A program made the translations under genes and the position numbers. A DNA stretch of 64,000 nucleotides from Thiomonas sp. FB-Cd. Its GTDB lineage: Bacteria > Pseudomonadota > Gammaproteobacteria > Burkholderiales > Burkholderiaceae_C. Below are positions 19,501-27,392 of this stretch, in pieces. Where the stretch lies: positions 1,054,001 through 1,118,000 of the forward strand of contig NZ_JPOE01000005.1 of the NCBI RefSeq assembly GCF_000733775.1, in the 5' to 3' direction. Positions within the stretch are counted from its first letter, which is position 1. Each line of letters starts with the position of its first letter. The notes below the pieces were generated by a model, which saw only the letters and a program-made list of their open reading frames with translations, was not told where the DNA came from and did no database searches.

Positions 19501-19699
19501 CCGTATGAAAAGCAATGTAAGCCAGGGGCGCTCGATCACATTCGATCACGGCTTCGACCGGAGACTGGTCCCCCAGCAGATCGCTGTAGTCCGCCGTACG
19601 GTCAGTGAGGCCATCCGGCGTGCTGCCGAGCCGGACAATGGATTCTTCTGGCGCCCCTAGGGCCGCCAACACTCGATCCAATCGTGGAGTCGAAGCCAT
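16568..19699 (-). CDS. large N6-adenine DNA methylase (restriction/defence type)
   Basis: 1043-residue protein with a class I SAM-binding motif near residue 350 (RVLDPAIGAGVFLCLAF) and an adenine-methylase motif IV (DVVMGNPPWTSIKG) near residue 475. The size and the long flanking regions recall type IIG or PglX-like enzymes, with a probable target-recognition half at the C-terminus. An N-terminal nuclease is not evident; the nuclease function seems to be in the coupled downstream gene. A small HTH gene ends four bases upstream, completing a three-gene operon. Expected role: modification, and possibly restriction, of foreign DNA. Confidence 0.82.
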   Translation of the reverse strand: MASTPRLDRVLAALGAPEESIVRLGSTPDGLTDRTADYSDLLGDQSPVEAVIECDRAPLAYIAFHTDPQNRQAQARLLSDRLANRSSSAALLSVDATQKVQVWRCRFDQHAAVDEFNLLDPLQAAKLLLVLQGGLSLSATEKAQEFELRELLTDSVRRVAAQLQSAGVGDASTEPESDDVLGLVGRAIFVRFLLDRGILSRDTAPTLFDALNDEIEQAFHAAEGAASLCEWLDVTFNGELLKLNKGERTYLQYFRDLRAGTSASALAPLSWIMSRTLASGQLPLWDRLNFAHIPAGVLSEVYEDFAHFRSKNRARRESIHYTPRHIARTVVTQALQGIAPERRHLARVLDPAIGAGVFLCLAFRELAKHEYRVSGVWPDTRRLRDILYGQLRGYDINEDALKLSALSLYLCAIELDPSPWPPEKLYFNEPLIGTVLFDARTSPNASDEDASLGSLRANHSHSSERFDVVMGNPPWTSIKGSEGLKLDRRANELAASVMAQRGVRGQYKNPDHIPDLPFVWKCADLLKEDGVIALVLHGRLLTKSSALGRSARSALFRSFAVQGVLNGAELVDKMAWCWPTVGVPFCILFARNRAPASDQTFAILTPRLISSSERRPHLRLDHTVVEHYDLNGLEAEPGLPLVLGKASAIDAALIRKIKRRTTAAAVAESRVAEWFRHGRIPSAATRIEYVPLATYLDDMLKLRRGRGYKVGSRVKDIDWDVDWSRVAELTPSVANVRCRVDAASLPDFVLRPMERSRAADLYRLPVLLIRESPGAFESSSGGILVTSPGGERSHAVFSGSFLGVSLGTLRDGKLVGQYLTLLLSSVYAYYYYLLTTSFSERRRHLDIDLGTLPLVTCEQALTTQATTELEIGQLFGKLDRGCVVSAEMDDWVRRVMKFTAADLAVMRETVLVASPFEKSRNVALAPVTTSQLDRFADALQTSLAAHLAGRFPTLTVRSVHKGQVPGWEFVYVYCGPLAPGLHLPQMPGIPELAAFVLKAYPASQITERVVRGVVLGRPSDQVQWLPSRAALLTRQIAQLLTTS

Positions 19700-19703
19700 G
19701 AGC

Positions 19704-20009
19704 CTACCTCGACTTGGACGAAATTAGCTTCAGTTGAGTGGGCACAGCAGACTCTGGCGGCGGCGTCTCGAAGACCACGCCGTATTTCTGGAGCAGCGCG
19801 CGGTAGTCCATTTGTTCATCTCCCAGATGCCCAAGCAACACGGCCATGACGGCGTAATGCTTGGGCACGAACCCGGACTTCTTGTGGTTCGAGACCGAGG
19901 CAGGCAGCACGTCAAGCAAGCGCGCGAAGTCTTGCAGGGTCAGGCCAGCCTTGTGGAGGTGTCGCTTGAATTGATCGTATTTCAAGTGAAACACTCTACA
20001 TGAAATCAT
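19704..20009 (-). CDS. small XRE-like HTH protein heading the methylase operon
   Basis: 101 residues with a helix-turn-helix-like stretch (LTLQDFARLLDVLPASVSNHKKSG) at about residues 24-47. The first ATG (20009) overlaps the end of a short upstream frame; a later TTG at LKYDQF is an alternative start. It precedes the methylase by four bases and is probably the operon's regulator, like control proteins of restriction-modification systems. The C-terminal half is unlike XRE proteins I know. Confidence 0.65.
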   Translation of the reverse strand: MISCRVFHLKYDQFKRHLHKAGLTLQDFARLLDVLPASVSNHKKSGFVPKHYAVMAVLLGHLGDEQMDYRALLQKYGVVFETPPPESAVPTQLKLISSKSR

Positions 20010-20193
20010 GAACTAGCGCCATGAAATGTTGAATGTATTTAACAAATTTTGCGAGTGAACTAAACCTCAAACACAAGCAGGGCCGCCCCTGCACTAGGCC
20101 ACTTGGTAGACACCTAGCGGGTATGGGAAGAACTGTTTGTTTGTTTGTTTGTTTGTTTGTTTGTTTGTTCGTGCCGAGCGAACATTGATCCAC
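19996..20193 (-). CDS. possible short leader frame spanning the TTTG tract
   Basis: 65-codon frame whose N-terminal part is translated from the tetranucleotide tract (NKQTNKQTNKQT). Its stop codon lies just inside the HTH gene, overlapping its proposed start. It could be a leader peptide that couples translation to the HTH gene, or it may be untranslated. No Shine-Dalgarno sequence is obvious. Confidence 0.25.
   Translation of the reverse strand: MDQCSLGTNKQTNKQTNKQTVLPIPARCLPSGLVQGRPCLCLRFSSLAKFVKYIQHFMALVHDFM
20134..20168. repeat. (TTTG)n tetranucleotide tract
   Basis: About eight uninterrupted TGTT/TTTG units followed by a variant TTCG, upstream of the HTH-methylase-nuclease operon (which reads leftward). 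Tetranucleotide tracts of this kind are classic slipped-strand contingency sequences in phase-variable restriction-modification loci of Gram-negative bacteria. Confidence 0.85.
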
Positions 20194-20221
20194 TGGAGGT
20201 GCAGCAGAAAACTCGGACTGC

Positions 20222-20652
20222 TTAAGCAGCGATCCCCATGATCCTGCGGTATTCGATGGGGCTGCGGAAGCCTAGCGAGATCTTGATCCTTGCCTCGTTG
20301 TACCAGCTGACGTAGGAGTCCAAGTCCAAGTCCAAGTCCAAGTCCGAGGCCGAGGCCGAGACGAACTCGTCGATGGTCGTGTTCAGCCAGTCGCGCGAGT
20401 AGAACAGTTCGTTCGTCAGGCGGCCGAAAAGACCTTTGCCGGCTGCGTTGTCTGGCGAGCGCGCCTTACGTGACATCAAGCGGACGAGCTTCGCCTCTGC
20501 GATGCGCGATAGCCAGCCAGGCCAGCGGTAGTGGCCGCCACGACCCGAATACACCACGAGCCGCCCCCTGCTTGCGGTAACCCCGTCCGATGACGGCGTC
20601 CAACATCGTGTTGACGAGCTCGGCGTCTGTATCCGTGCCAGTCGACCAGCTA
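20222..20652 (-). pseudogene. IS3-family transposase (OrfB) remnant, 3' part
   Basis: C-terminal integrase segment of an IS3-family OrfB. Recognisable blocks are WSTGTDTDAELVNTMLDAVIG in one frame and, after a frameshift, GRGGHYRWPGW, LMSRKARSPDNAA, LFGRLTNELFY and SYVSWYNEARIKISLGFRSP in another. The 5' continuation lies beyond the inserted IS630 (see 21768-21930). An in-frame hexamer expansion (AAGTCC repeated about four times, then GAGGCC about three times, near 20316-20360) replaces part of the normal sequence. Confidence 0.85.
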
Positions 20653-21767
20653 TAGATTCGGCCCACAAAGAGATTGAACTTATTGAGTTTTTCCGCATCT
20701 CACGCTCATGGAAAAAGACGATGCAAGAAAACTCAGCCCAGCCGAGCAGCACGAGCGGCGTCGGCAAGTCATCCGCTCACACAAGCGAGGGAGAACGCGC
20801 ACGCAGATTGCCCAGGAAGTGGGGTTGAGCTACACGGCGGTGAGCAAGACGATCGCGCGCTTTGAATCGCAGGGGTTGGCTGGTCTGGCGCCTCGCACGC
20901 GCGGTCGGCGCAGTGGCGAGGACCGCGCCCTGTCGGTGGAGCAGGAACAGGCCATCCAACGCACCATCTGCGACAAGCGCCCGGAGCAGTTGAAGATGGA
21001 CTTCGCGCTGTGGAGCCGAGCCGCCGTCATGCAGTTGATCGAGCGCGAATACGGCATCAAGCTGCATGTGCGCTCGGTGGGCAAATACCTGGCGCGCTGG
21101 GGCTTCACGCCGCAAAAGCCGATCAAGCGTGCCTATGAACAGTCGCCAGCGGCGGTCAAGGAATGGCTGGACACGCAGTACCCGCAGATTGCGCAGCGCG
21201 CCAAGACAGAGGGCGCAGAGGTTCACTGGGGAGACGAGACGGCGCTGGTCAACACCGATGTGCGAGGCCGCAGCTTTGCACCCAAGGGGCAGACGCCGGT
21301 GGCCATGGCGGTGGGCGGCACGCGTCAAAAGCTCTCCATGATTGCCTCCGTGACCAACCAGGGCAAGGCGCGCTGGATGATCATCGACGGCGCGTTCAAC
21401 CATGAGCGGCTGATCGAGTTCTTCGAGTCACTGGTCAAAGACACGGGCAAGAAGATCTTCCTGATTCTGGACAACCTGGGGGTGCATCACTGCAAGCCGG
21501 TGAAGGCGTGGCTGGCGCAGCACAAAGAGCAGATGGAGGTGTTCTATCTGCCCAGCTACAGCCCCGAACTCAATCCAGAGGAGCGCCTGAACGCGGACCT
21601 CAAGCATGTGATCCGAACCAAGGTTCCAGTGAGAACCAAGGCGAAGTTGCAGGCCGCCGCCGTTGAGCACATGACCGCCCTGACCAACAAGCCCGAGCGT
21701 GTCAAAACCTTCTTTCAAGATCCGTTTGTCAAATACGCCGCATGACACTGTTTGAGGGCCGGATCAA
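20653..21767 (+). mobile_element. IS630-family element, copy 2
   Basis: 1115-base element between TA dinucleotides at 20651-20652 and 21768-21769. Ends read inward TAGATTCGGCCCACAAA and TTGATCCGGCCCTCAAA. Inserted inside an older IS3-family transposase gene, whose two halves are recognisable on either side. Nearly identical to copy 3 at 34580-35694. Confidence 0.92.
20708..21745 (+). CDS. IS630-family transposase, copy 2
   Basis: 345-residue DDE transposase with an intact frame. N-terminal HTH (RTRTQIAQEVGLSYTAVSKTI) and catalytic acids in VHWGDETALVN, IFLILDNLGVHH and SPELNPEERLNADLK. By eye it differs from copy 3 at about eight residues, which points to recent transposition within this genome. 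Confidence 0.93.
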   Translation: MEKDDARKLSPAEQHERRRQVIRSHKRGRTRTQIAQEVGLSYTAVSKTIARFESQGLAGLAPRTRGRRSGEDRALSVEQEQAIQRTICDKRPEQLKMDFALWSRAAVMQLIEREYGIKLHVRSVGKYLARWGFTPQKPIKRAYEQSPAAVKEWLDTQYPQIAQRAKTEGAEVHWGDETALVNTDVRGRSFAPKGQTPVAMAVGGTRQKLSMIASVTNQGKARWMIIDGAFNHERLIEFFESLVKDTGKKIFLILDNLGVHHCKPVKAWLAQHKEQMEVFYLPSYSPELNPEERLNADLKHVIRTKVPVRTKAKLQAAAVEHMTALTNKPERVKTFFQDPFVKYAA

Positions 21768-21930
21768 TAACAACCATGCCATTGAAGCAATCGATCATGG
21801 GGGCAAGGTGCACCTTGCCGGCAGAGATCTGGAACTCCGTGAAGTCGGTGTGTGGCCTCTGCCCGGTGGTCGCATGGTCAAGCGCCTAGGGATGCCCGCT
21901 CACGGATTGCCCTTGCGCGCTCATAGCCCT
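21768..21930 (-). pseudogene. IS3-family transposase (OrfB) remnant, middle part
   Basis: On the minus strand, directly after the IS630 right end, the sequence reads HTDFTEFQISAGKVHLAP then MIDCFNGMVV. This is the start of the IS3 integrase core and lines up with the WSTGTDTDAE block on the other side of the IS630. The upstream part of the gene is degraded by stops. The rest of the stretch up to 21997 carries the presumed promoter of the AAA+ gene. Confidence 0.8.
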
Positions 21931-21997
21931 TGATGACGTCGCCAATTTTAGGTTAGACTTTGCCAATTGATATCACATCACATGCTGGCGGATCGAC

Positions 21998-23173
21998 GTG
22001 AATTCTGGAGAGAATCTCCAATTGGAGGCTGATTTCGCCAATTTGGCGCGACTTGCGGCGTCGGGGGCGCAGGAAGATGTTCGTCTTTGGCTCGCCAAGC
22101 TCGTGCGTCGCTACCGGACGAGTCATCCTACCCTCGCGGAACGGTTGAACGAGACGCTGAAGGCAACGCATACGCGATCCGCCGGATCCGCCGCACTGCG
22201 TCGTGCGGTCGCGCCTTCATTCTCGACGGCCGAGGCCACTCTTCCCGTCGATGTCGACACCCGTATGTCGCTGCTCCGCGTGTCGGACGACCGAGATTCC
22301 GGTCTCGAAGGGCCGCTGCTTCCGGATGCCCTTTCGGCCGAGATTGACGGCCTGATCCTGGAACGATTCGAGCTGGACAAGCTTCGGGCGCATGGCATTC
22401 GTCCGCCACGATCAGCCATATTGATCGGTCCGCCGGGCGTTGGCAAGACACTGTCCGCACGATGGATCGCCTACCGTCTAAATAAACCTCTTTGGGTTTT
22501 GGATCTCACGACTGTGATGAGCAGCCTCTTGGGTAAGACAGGCGCCAATTTGCGAATGGTTTTCGACCATGCGAAGGCGAACGAGGCGGTGCTGCTGTTG
22601 GATGAAATCGACGCCATCGCGAAGCGCCGCAGCGACGAGTCTGACGTCGGAGAGTTGAAAAGGCTGGTCACAGCCATCCTTCAGGAGGTGGATAGCTGGC
22701 CTGACTCGGGACTACTGCTTGCGGCAACGAACCACCCTGAGCTGATTGACCCGGCCCTCTGGCGGAGGTTTGACGCAATCTTCAGATTCCCCAACGCGGA
22801 CATCGGTACCGTCGAGCGAGGTGTCCGGCGGTTTCTCGCGCGGGATGCCGATGATTTTGAGCCGCTCATCGGGCTGCTGGCGGATGCCCTCAAAGACACT
22901 TCGCTTTCGGATGTCGAGCGAACGGTGACCATGCTCCGGCGGCAAGTCCTCTTGAAGGAAGCCTCGCCCGCCGAGGCGATCGTACGCCTAGTCGCACCGC
23001 ACATCGAAGAGCTCGACAAAGCGCATCGGCAGACCCTTGCGATCGAATTGGCCAAATGCAAGGCATACTCCCACAACCGCATCATGGAACTGACCGGCGT
23101 TTCGCGCGACACAATTCGGAAGTACGCAGGGCCGTCGCCTATCAAGGGACGCAGTGGAAGAAAGGACGCATGA
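21998..23173 (+). CDS. AAA+ ATPase paired with a subtilisin-like protease
   Basis: 391 residues. Walker A GPPGVGKT at about 144-151, Walker B VLLLDEIDAIA at about 198-208 and a sensor-1-like LLAATNHPELID region identify a classical AAA+ module of the FtsH/CDC48-like clade. The N-terminal 90 residues are helical and unassigned. The C-terminus has an HTH-like stretch (HNRIMELTGVSRDTIRKYAG). The GTG start has no strong ribosome site. It almost abuts the protease gene and likely acts with it as a substrate-remodelling partner. Such AAA/subtilase pairs occur in mobile and defence islands. Confidence 0.85.
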   Translation: MNSGENLQLEADFANLARLAASGAQEDVRLWLAKLVRRYRTSHPTLAERLNETLKATHTRSAGSAALRRAVAPSFSTAEATLPVDVDTRMSLLRVSDDRDSGLEGPLLPDALSAEIDGLILERFELDKLRAHGIRPPRSAILIGPPGVGKTLSARWIAYRLNKPLWVLDLTTVMSSLLGKTGANLRMVFDHAKANEAVLLLDEIDAIAKRRSDESDVGELKRLVTAILQEVDSWPDSGLLLAATNHPELIDPALWRRFDAIFRFPNADIGTVERGVRRFLARDADDFEPLIGLLADALKDTSLSDVERTVTMLRRQVLLKEASPAEAIVRLVAPHIEELDKAHRQTLAIELAKCKAYSHNRIMELTGVSRDTIRKYAGPSPIKGRSGRKDA

Positions 23174-23174
23174 C

Positions 23175-25406
23175 ATGGCAACGCGTTTTCTGATTGGGCA
23201 GGGTGAGCTGCTCGCGTACGATATTCCCCCGCCACCGATCATCCCGTCGAAGGCACACCCATACACGCTTGCGCAGGCGAAGGAATTTCTCGTGCCGCGC
23301 ATGCTGAGCACAGCGCTCGCCATGCAGGATCTGGCCGCTGATGCGTGTCCTGACGACGTGGCCGTCGCCAAAATTGACCTTCATCCGGCCTACATCGCCA
23401 AGTCCTTCTTTCCCAAGGACCTTCTGCGTGCTGCAGATCTCACCTCCATCGGAAGCCGAACGGTCCGCGTCAAGCCCAGGAACGACGTTCGGAAGAAGGC
23501 ACCAGAGATTAGCGATACGACGGAGCTGTTTGTGGCCGGAACGAGGGCGGCTTTTGCCAAGCTTCCCAGCATTGCGGGCGAATTGGCGGAAGGGTCCAAG
23601 CTCGGTAGCCAGCTCGCCGAGATCGAGGCTTTCGAGCCAATGACGGCACATGATCGAATCCGGGGTGAGATCAAGGCGACGACTCGAGTCTTCGAGGTCG
23701 GGCTCCATCTGTTGCCTGGATGCGGGCCAGATGAGGTGCGCACACGTTTTGAGCGCTATGCGAGGAAGCTTGAATTCAAGGTCAACCACGAACTGCAGTT
23801 TCCTGTCGGCCGTATGCTGTTTTTGGCGCTTTCAGGACCAGCAAGCGGGATCACGGACCTTGCCCAGTTCACCCTTGTGAGGAGTGTCCGGACTATGCCG
23901 GGCATTCGTGGTGCGCGTCCGATTTCGCGAGGGACACCTTTGAGCGTTGGCTTCAAGTTGCCCCTGGTTGATCCACTCTCCGACGAGCCGTCCGTCGCCA
24001 TTCTGGATGGCGGGCTGCCCAAGGACACCGTGGTGCAGAGGTACGTCGGACGCTATCTGAAGTCGGACGAGTCAGCCAATGACATCGACGACTATAACGA
24101 GCATGGCCTTGGCGTCACTTCGGCCTTTCTGTTCGGTCCAATCGAGCCGGGAACCATAGCACCACGCCCATTCGCCGCCGCTGATCACTTTCGTGTTCTG
24201 GATGCGCTGTCGGACGCGGAAGATCCGTACGAGCTGTATCGCACGCTGGGGCATGTCGAGGATGTGCTGCTTTCACGTCAGTACCAGTTCGTCAATCTGA
24301 GCCTGGGTCCGAACTTGTCAACAGATGATGGCGACGTGCATGCGTGGACTGCGGTGTTGGACACCCTTCTCAGCGATGGTGAGACGCTGATGACGGTGGC
24401 TGCGGGCAACAACGGCGAGGCAGACGTCGCAACAGGTCTGCACAGAATCCAAGTCCCAGCGGATAGCGTCAACGCACTGAGCGTGGGCGCCGCCAACCGG
24501 ACTACGGCCGATTGGGCGCGCGCCGCGTACAGCGCTCAGGGGCCTGGCCGAAACCCCGGCCGTCGCAAGCCCGATGTGGTTGCCTTCGGCGGAAGTCCAA
24601 AAGAGTATTTCCACGTTGCGGCCCGTGGCCCAAAGCCGGTGCTCGCGACGACCATGGGGACAAGCTTCGCAGCGCCTTACGTACTGCGCACAGCGGTTGG
24701 GGTCCGGGCTGTCCTCGGCGAGGCGGTGCATCCCCTGACGATTAAAGCGTTGATGATTCATGCGGCAAACAATGATTCGGGTGCGCCCGTAGACGAGGTC
24801 GGTTGGGGGCGAATCCCGAGCGACTTGAACGACATCATCATGTGTGGCGATGGCGAGGCGCGCATCCTCTACCAAGGGCTTCTGAGACCCGGGAAATACA
24901 TGCGAGCGCCAGTGCCGCTCCCTAAAGCCCCATTAAGCGGCCGAGTTTCGCTCTCGGCGACCTTTTGCTACGCCAGTCCCGTGGATGTCGAGGATGCCGC
25001 GGCCTATACAAAGGCTGGCCTGACAATTGCATTCCGGCCTCACTCAGCGAAGATCAAGAAGGGAGGAAAGTCACCCGCGACGAGGACGTTCTTCTCGCAG
25101 CAAGAGTACCGGACCGAGCAAGAGCAGCGCAGCGACCTGGGCAAGTGGGAAACGGTCCTTCACGCAAGCGATAGGATGCTCGGCACCAGCTTGCACCAGG
25201 CCTGCTTCGACATCCACTACAATGCCCGCGATGGAGGCGCTCATGCGGGCTCGGGGGCAGAACTGATTCGTTATGCGCTGGTGCTGACGGTGCGTGCGCC
25301 GAAGCACGTTGATCTGCACGGAGACATTCTTGCTAACCACAGCCTACTCAAGGCCATTGAGCCGAGAGTTTCCCTGCCGCTGCGCAGCGGCTCGATCCGT
25401 TCGTGA
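23175..25406 (+). CDS. S8-family subtilisin-like serine protease
   Basis: 743 residues with a complete catalytic triad: D278 in AILDGG, H310 in EHGLGVTSAF, S497 in MGTSFAAPY, and the oxyanion asparagine N412 in AAGNNG. No signal peptide is visible, so it is probably cytoplasmic. About 230 residues precede the protease domain and a beta-rich extension of about 200 residues follows it. ATG 23175 is chosen for the GAAAGGA site upstream; it starts one base after the ATPase stop. Together they may form an ATP-driven protease acting on a foreign or sensor protein. Confidence 0.88.
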   Translation: MATRFLIGQGELLAYDIPPPPIIPSKAHPYTLAQAKEFLVPRMLSTALAMQDLAADACPDDVAVAKIDLHPAYIAKSFFPKDLLRAADLTSIGSRTVRVKPRNDVRKKAPEISDTTELFVAGTRAAFAKLPSIAGELAEGSKLGSQLAEIEAFEPMTAHDRIRGEIKATTRVFEVGLHLLPGCGPDEVRTRFERYARKLEFKVNHELQFPVGRMLFLALSGPASGITDLAQFTLVRSVRTMPGIRGARPISRGTPLSVGFKLPLVDPLSDEPSVAILDGGLPKDTVVQRYVGRYLKSDESANDIDDYNEHGLGVTSAFLFGPIEPGTIAPRPFAAADHFRVLDALSDAEDPYELYRTLGHVEDVLLSRQYQFVNLSLGPNLSTDDGDVHAWTAVLDTLLSDGETLMTVAAGNNGEADVATGLHRIQVPADSVNALSVGAANRTTADWARAAYSAQGPGRNPGRRKPDVVAFGGSPKEYFHVAARGPKPVLATTMGTSFAAPYVLRTAVGVRAVLGEAVHPLTIKALMIHAANNDSGAPVDEVGWGRIPSDLNDIIMCGDGEARILYQGLLRPGKYMRAPVPLPKAPLSGRVSLSATFCYASPVDVEDAAAYTKAGLTIAFRPHSAKIKKGGKSPATRTFFSQQEYRTEQEQRSDLGKWETVLHASDRMLGTSLHQACFDIHYNARDGGAHAGSGAELIRYALVLTVRAPKHVDLHGDILANHSLLKAIEPRVSLPLRSGSIRS

Positions 25407-25422
25407 AACCCAAATGCGCACA

Positions 25423-26469
25423 TCAGTTCGTTTCACGGCGATTCTGCTTCCGGTGCGGGATGGCTGCGGTGACAGCGTGACGATACGTGGCGGGCGCGTC
25501 ATCGAAGTCCCGCAACAGGTGGTTGTAGCGAAGAGCACCTGCCTTCACTGCCGCGCCGAGCCGCCCACCGAGGTCAGCGAGAAGCCAGGCCCCGCATTGG
25601 AGCAAGGCATGGCGCGCAGCGAGCTGCAGTGACTCGAACGGCATCCGTTGTTCGGCCGCTTTCACCGGATCCTCGATCCCGTGAAGGTCCAGGAGATAGG
25701 CTCGAAGCGCGACCGCATTTCGCGTTGAGAGCATCAGCGCGCAGATGTGGCGCAAGACAGCGAGCTCGCCGACGAACTCAGCCGGTGGCGGCAGGGCGGC
25801 AAGAGCTTCGGCCATTGCCACGAGCTTGCCGAATGCCGCCGCGTCCACGACGCGGGGCGATTCGGTCGGCGCCACAGTGAGGTTGGACTTGCACTCGTGG
25901 CAGCGCGACACGTTGACCGTCTCGCCGTCGGAGTCGCCCGCGTTCATGCCGAAATCCATGCGGAAGAACGACACTGCTGCGCCGCATGCGTGGCACCGGT
26001 CGTATAGCATGCAGCGGTGGCGCGGACAGGTCGTGCTGAGACTGAGCCGCCAGACCTTGCGGAAATATGGCGTCGCGTCTTCAGCTAGGCACGCCGGGCA
26101 GAACTGCTGCCCGAATCCTTCTCGAAGCCGGTGATATATCTTCAGCGACAGGATCCAATTCAGATGGCCGGACGGACGCGGGTTGCGAAACAGGATGCCG
26201 TTGTACACCTTGAGCGTGGTGCCATATGCGGTCTCAAGGGACGTCCCAGTGTGCAGTGCAAGGGTGTCGACGAGCCAGGGCGGCGCCAGTCGGTCGATGT
26301 CGCGATTCCAGACCTGCAGGCGGTTGCCGAAGATCAGGTTGCAGAAGGTCTGGACCTTCAGGCCGTGGCCGTGCGCCAGACGTACGAGCCAGCTCGACAG
26401 TAGCTCGTCGGGGAGCGGCTTGTATCGGATCGGCCAGAGTGGCGCCGTGACGCCCCGAAAGCCCTCCAC
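25423..26469 (-). CDS. tniQ: TniQ-family transposition target-selection protein
   Basis: 348 residues of the TniQ/TnsD N-terminal type: it opens with LWPIRYKPLPDELLSSWLVRLAHGHG and carries zinc-ligand motifs FCPACL, TTCPRHRC, CHACG and CHECK. Length is that of short TniQ proteins rather than long TnsD. It is the last gene of the tnsA-tniA-tniB-tniQ run, 11 bases after tniB. It should recognise the target site and recruit the TniB ATPase. It converges with the protease gene, with 16 bases between them. Confidence 0.92.
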   Translation of the reverse strand: MEGFRGVTAPLWPIRYKPLPDELLSSWLVRLAHGHGLKVQTFCNLIFGNRLQVWNRDIDRLAPPWLVDTLALHTGTSLETAYGTTLKVYNGILFRNPRPSGHLNWILSLKIYHRLREGFGQQFCPACLAEDATPYFRKVWRLSLSTTCPRHRCMLYDRCHACGAAVSFFRMDFGMNAGDSDGETVNVSRCHECKSNLTVAPTESPRVVDAAAFGKLVAMAEALAALPPPAEFVGELAVLRHICALMLSTRNAVALRAYLLDLHGIEDPVKAAEQRMPFESLQLAARHALLQCGAWLLADLGGRLGAAVKAGALRYNHLLRDFDDAPATYRHAVTAAIPHRKQNRRETN

Positions 26470-26480
26470 GGCGGTCAGCG

Positions 26481-27392
26481 TCAGGCGGTGAAGCGCTGGT
26501 GCCCCTTTCGCTTGCTCGGCGCTACCCAGTTCAGTTCGTCGAGAAGCGCAAGGGTGATTCTCTCCTCGCCCGTGCGGATGGCCTTCACGCCAGCCTCTTT
26601 GACCAGGTCACAGATGTCGCCGAGGCTGGACTCGGACCGGGCATGGATTGCGGTCATCATTCCCGGCGAGTGAAGGCCGGATGCGCGCTTGAGCGGTGTG
26701 CGGCTCTCTAGCGTTTTGAGGAGGACGCCGAGCTTTGGCCCGATCGACCAGCGCGGCAGGTCATAGGGCTTGAAGCGGCTGGACATCTGCGCGTCGGCAT
26801 TAAAAGCGTTGTAGGCCTCTTCGATGCCGGCGGCGACGATGCTGACCTTGGTCTCGTTGCCCAGGCTCTTCAATGCGTTGCGGAACTCACGCTGCCGATT
26901 CAGGCTACCGGCGATCAGGTGGTGGATCTCGTCGACGATCAGCACCTTGACGCCGACATGGGCGAACAGGCGCTTCACCTGCGAGCGCTTTTCGTGCGCC
27001 GGCGCGGTCGGCTTGTAGGGTGCCATGAGGGCGTCGAGGATGCTGCTGTAGAAGTCGGAGATATCCGGCTTCGGCGGCGCCTCGATCATCAGCACCTCGC
27101 ACGTTGTCGTCTGCGATTCGGGGTCAAGGTCTGGTGGATGGAGATCGCGGAAGTGCTGGAGCAGAGACGTCTTCCCGCTGAACGGTGCGCCGACCAGCAG
27201 CATGCACGGCATGCGCGCAACCCGGGGGTGGGTTCGCAGGTCCTCGAGCTGTTCCAAGACATTCTTGACGTAGTCCAGAGTGATCCAGGTTCCGGCCCGT
27301 ATGAACCGGATGCGCTCCACGTCCGACAGGGAAAGCGCACTGCGGGTTTTCGCGCTCAAGTGCGCATAATCACCGTCGTCACTCGCCGTCAT
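26481..27392 (-). CDS. tniB: TniB/TnsC-like transposition AAA+ ATPase
   Basis: 303 residues. Walker A GAPFSGKTSLL near residue 70 and Walker B VLIVDEIHHLI near residue 155 define the regulatory ATPase that bridges TniQ and the transposase. ATG 27392 is preferred; it overlaps the tniA stop by 14 bases, as is common in these operons. The C-terminal lid includes SSLGDICDLVKEAG. Confidence 0.92.
   Translation of the reverse strand: MTASDDGDYAHLSAKTRSALSLSDVERIRFIRAGTWITLDYVKNVLEQLEDLRTHPRVARMPCMLLVGAPFSGKTSLLQHFRDLHPPDLDPESQTTTCEVLMIEAPPKPDISDFYSSILDALMAPYKPTAPAHEKRSQVKRLFAHVGVKVLIVDEIHHLIAGSLNRQREFRNALKSLGNETKVSIVAAGIEEAYNAFNADAQMSSRFKPYDLPRWSIGPKLGVLLKTLESRTPLKRASGLHSPGMMTAIHARSESSLGDICDLVKEAGVKAIRTGEERITLALLDELNWVAPSKRKGHQRFTA

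Noticed and set aside
20134-20168. TTTG tract considered as a CRISPR-like repeat array
   Set aside because: Units are four bases with no spacers; it is a simple microsatellite.
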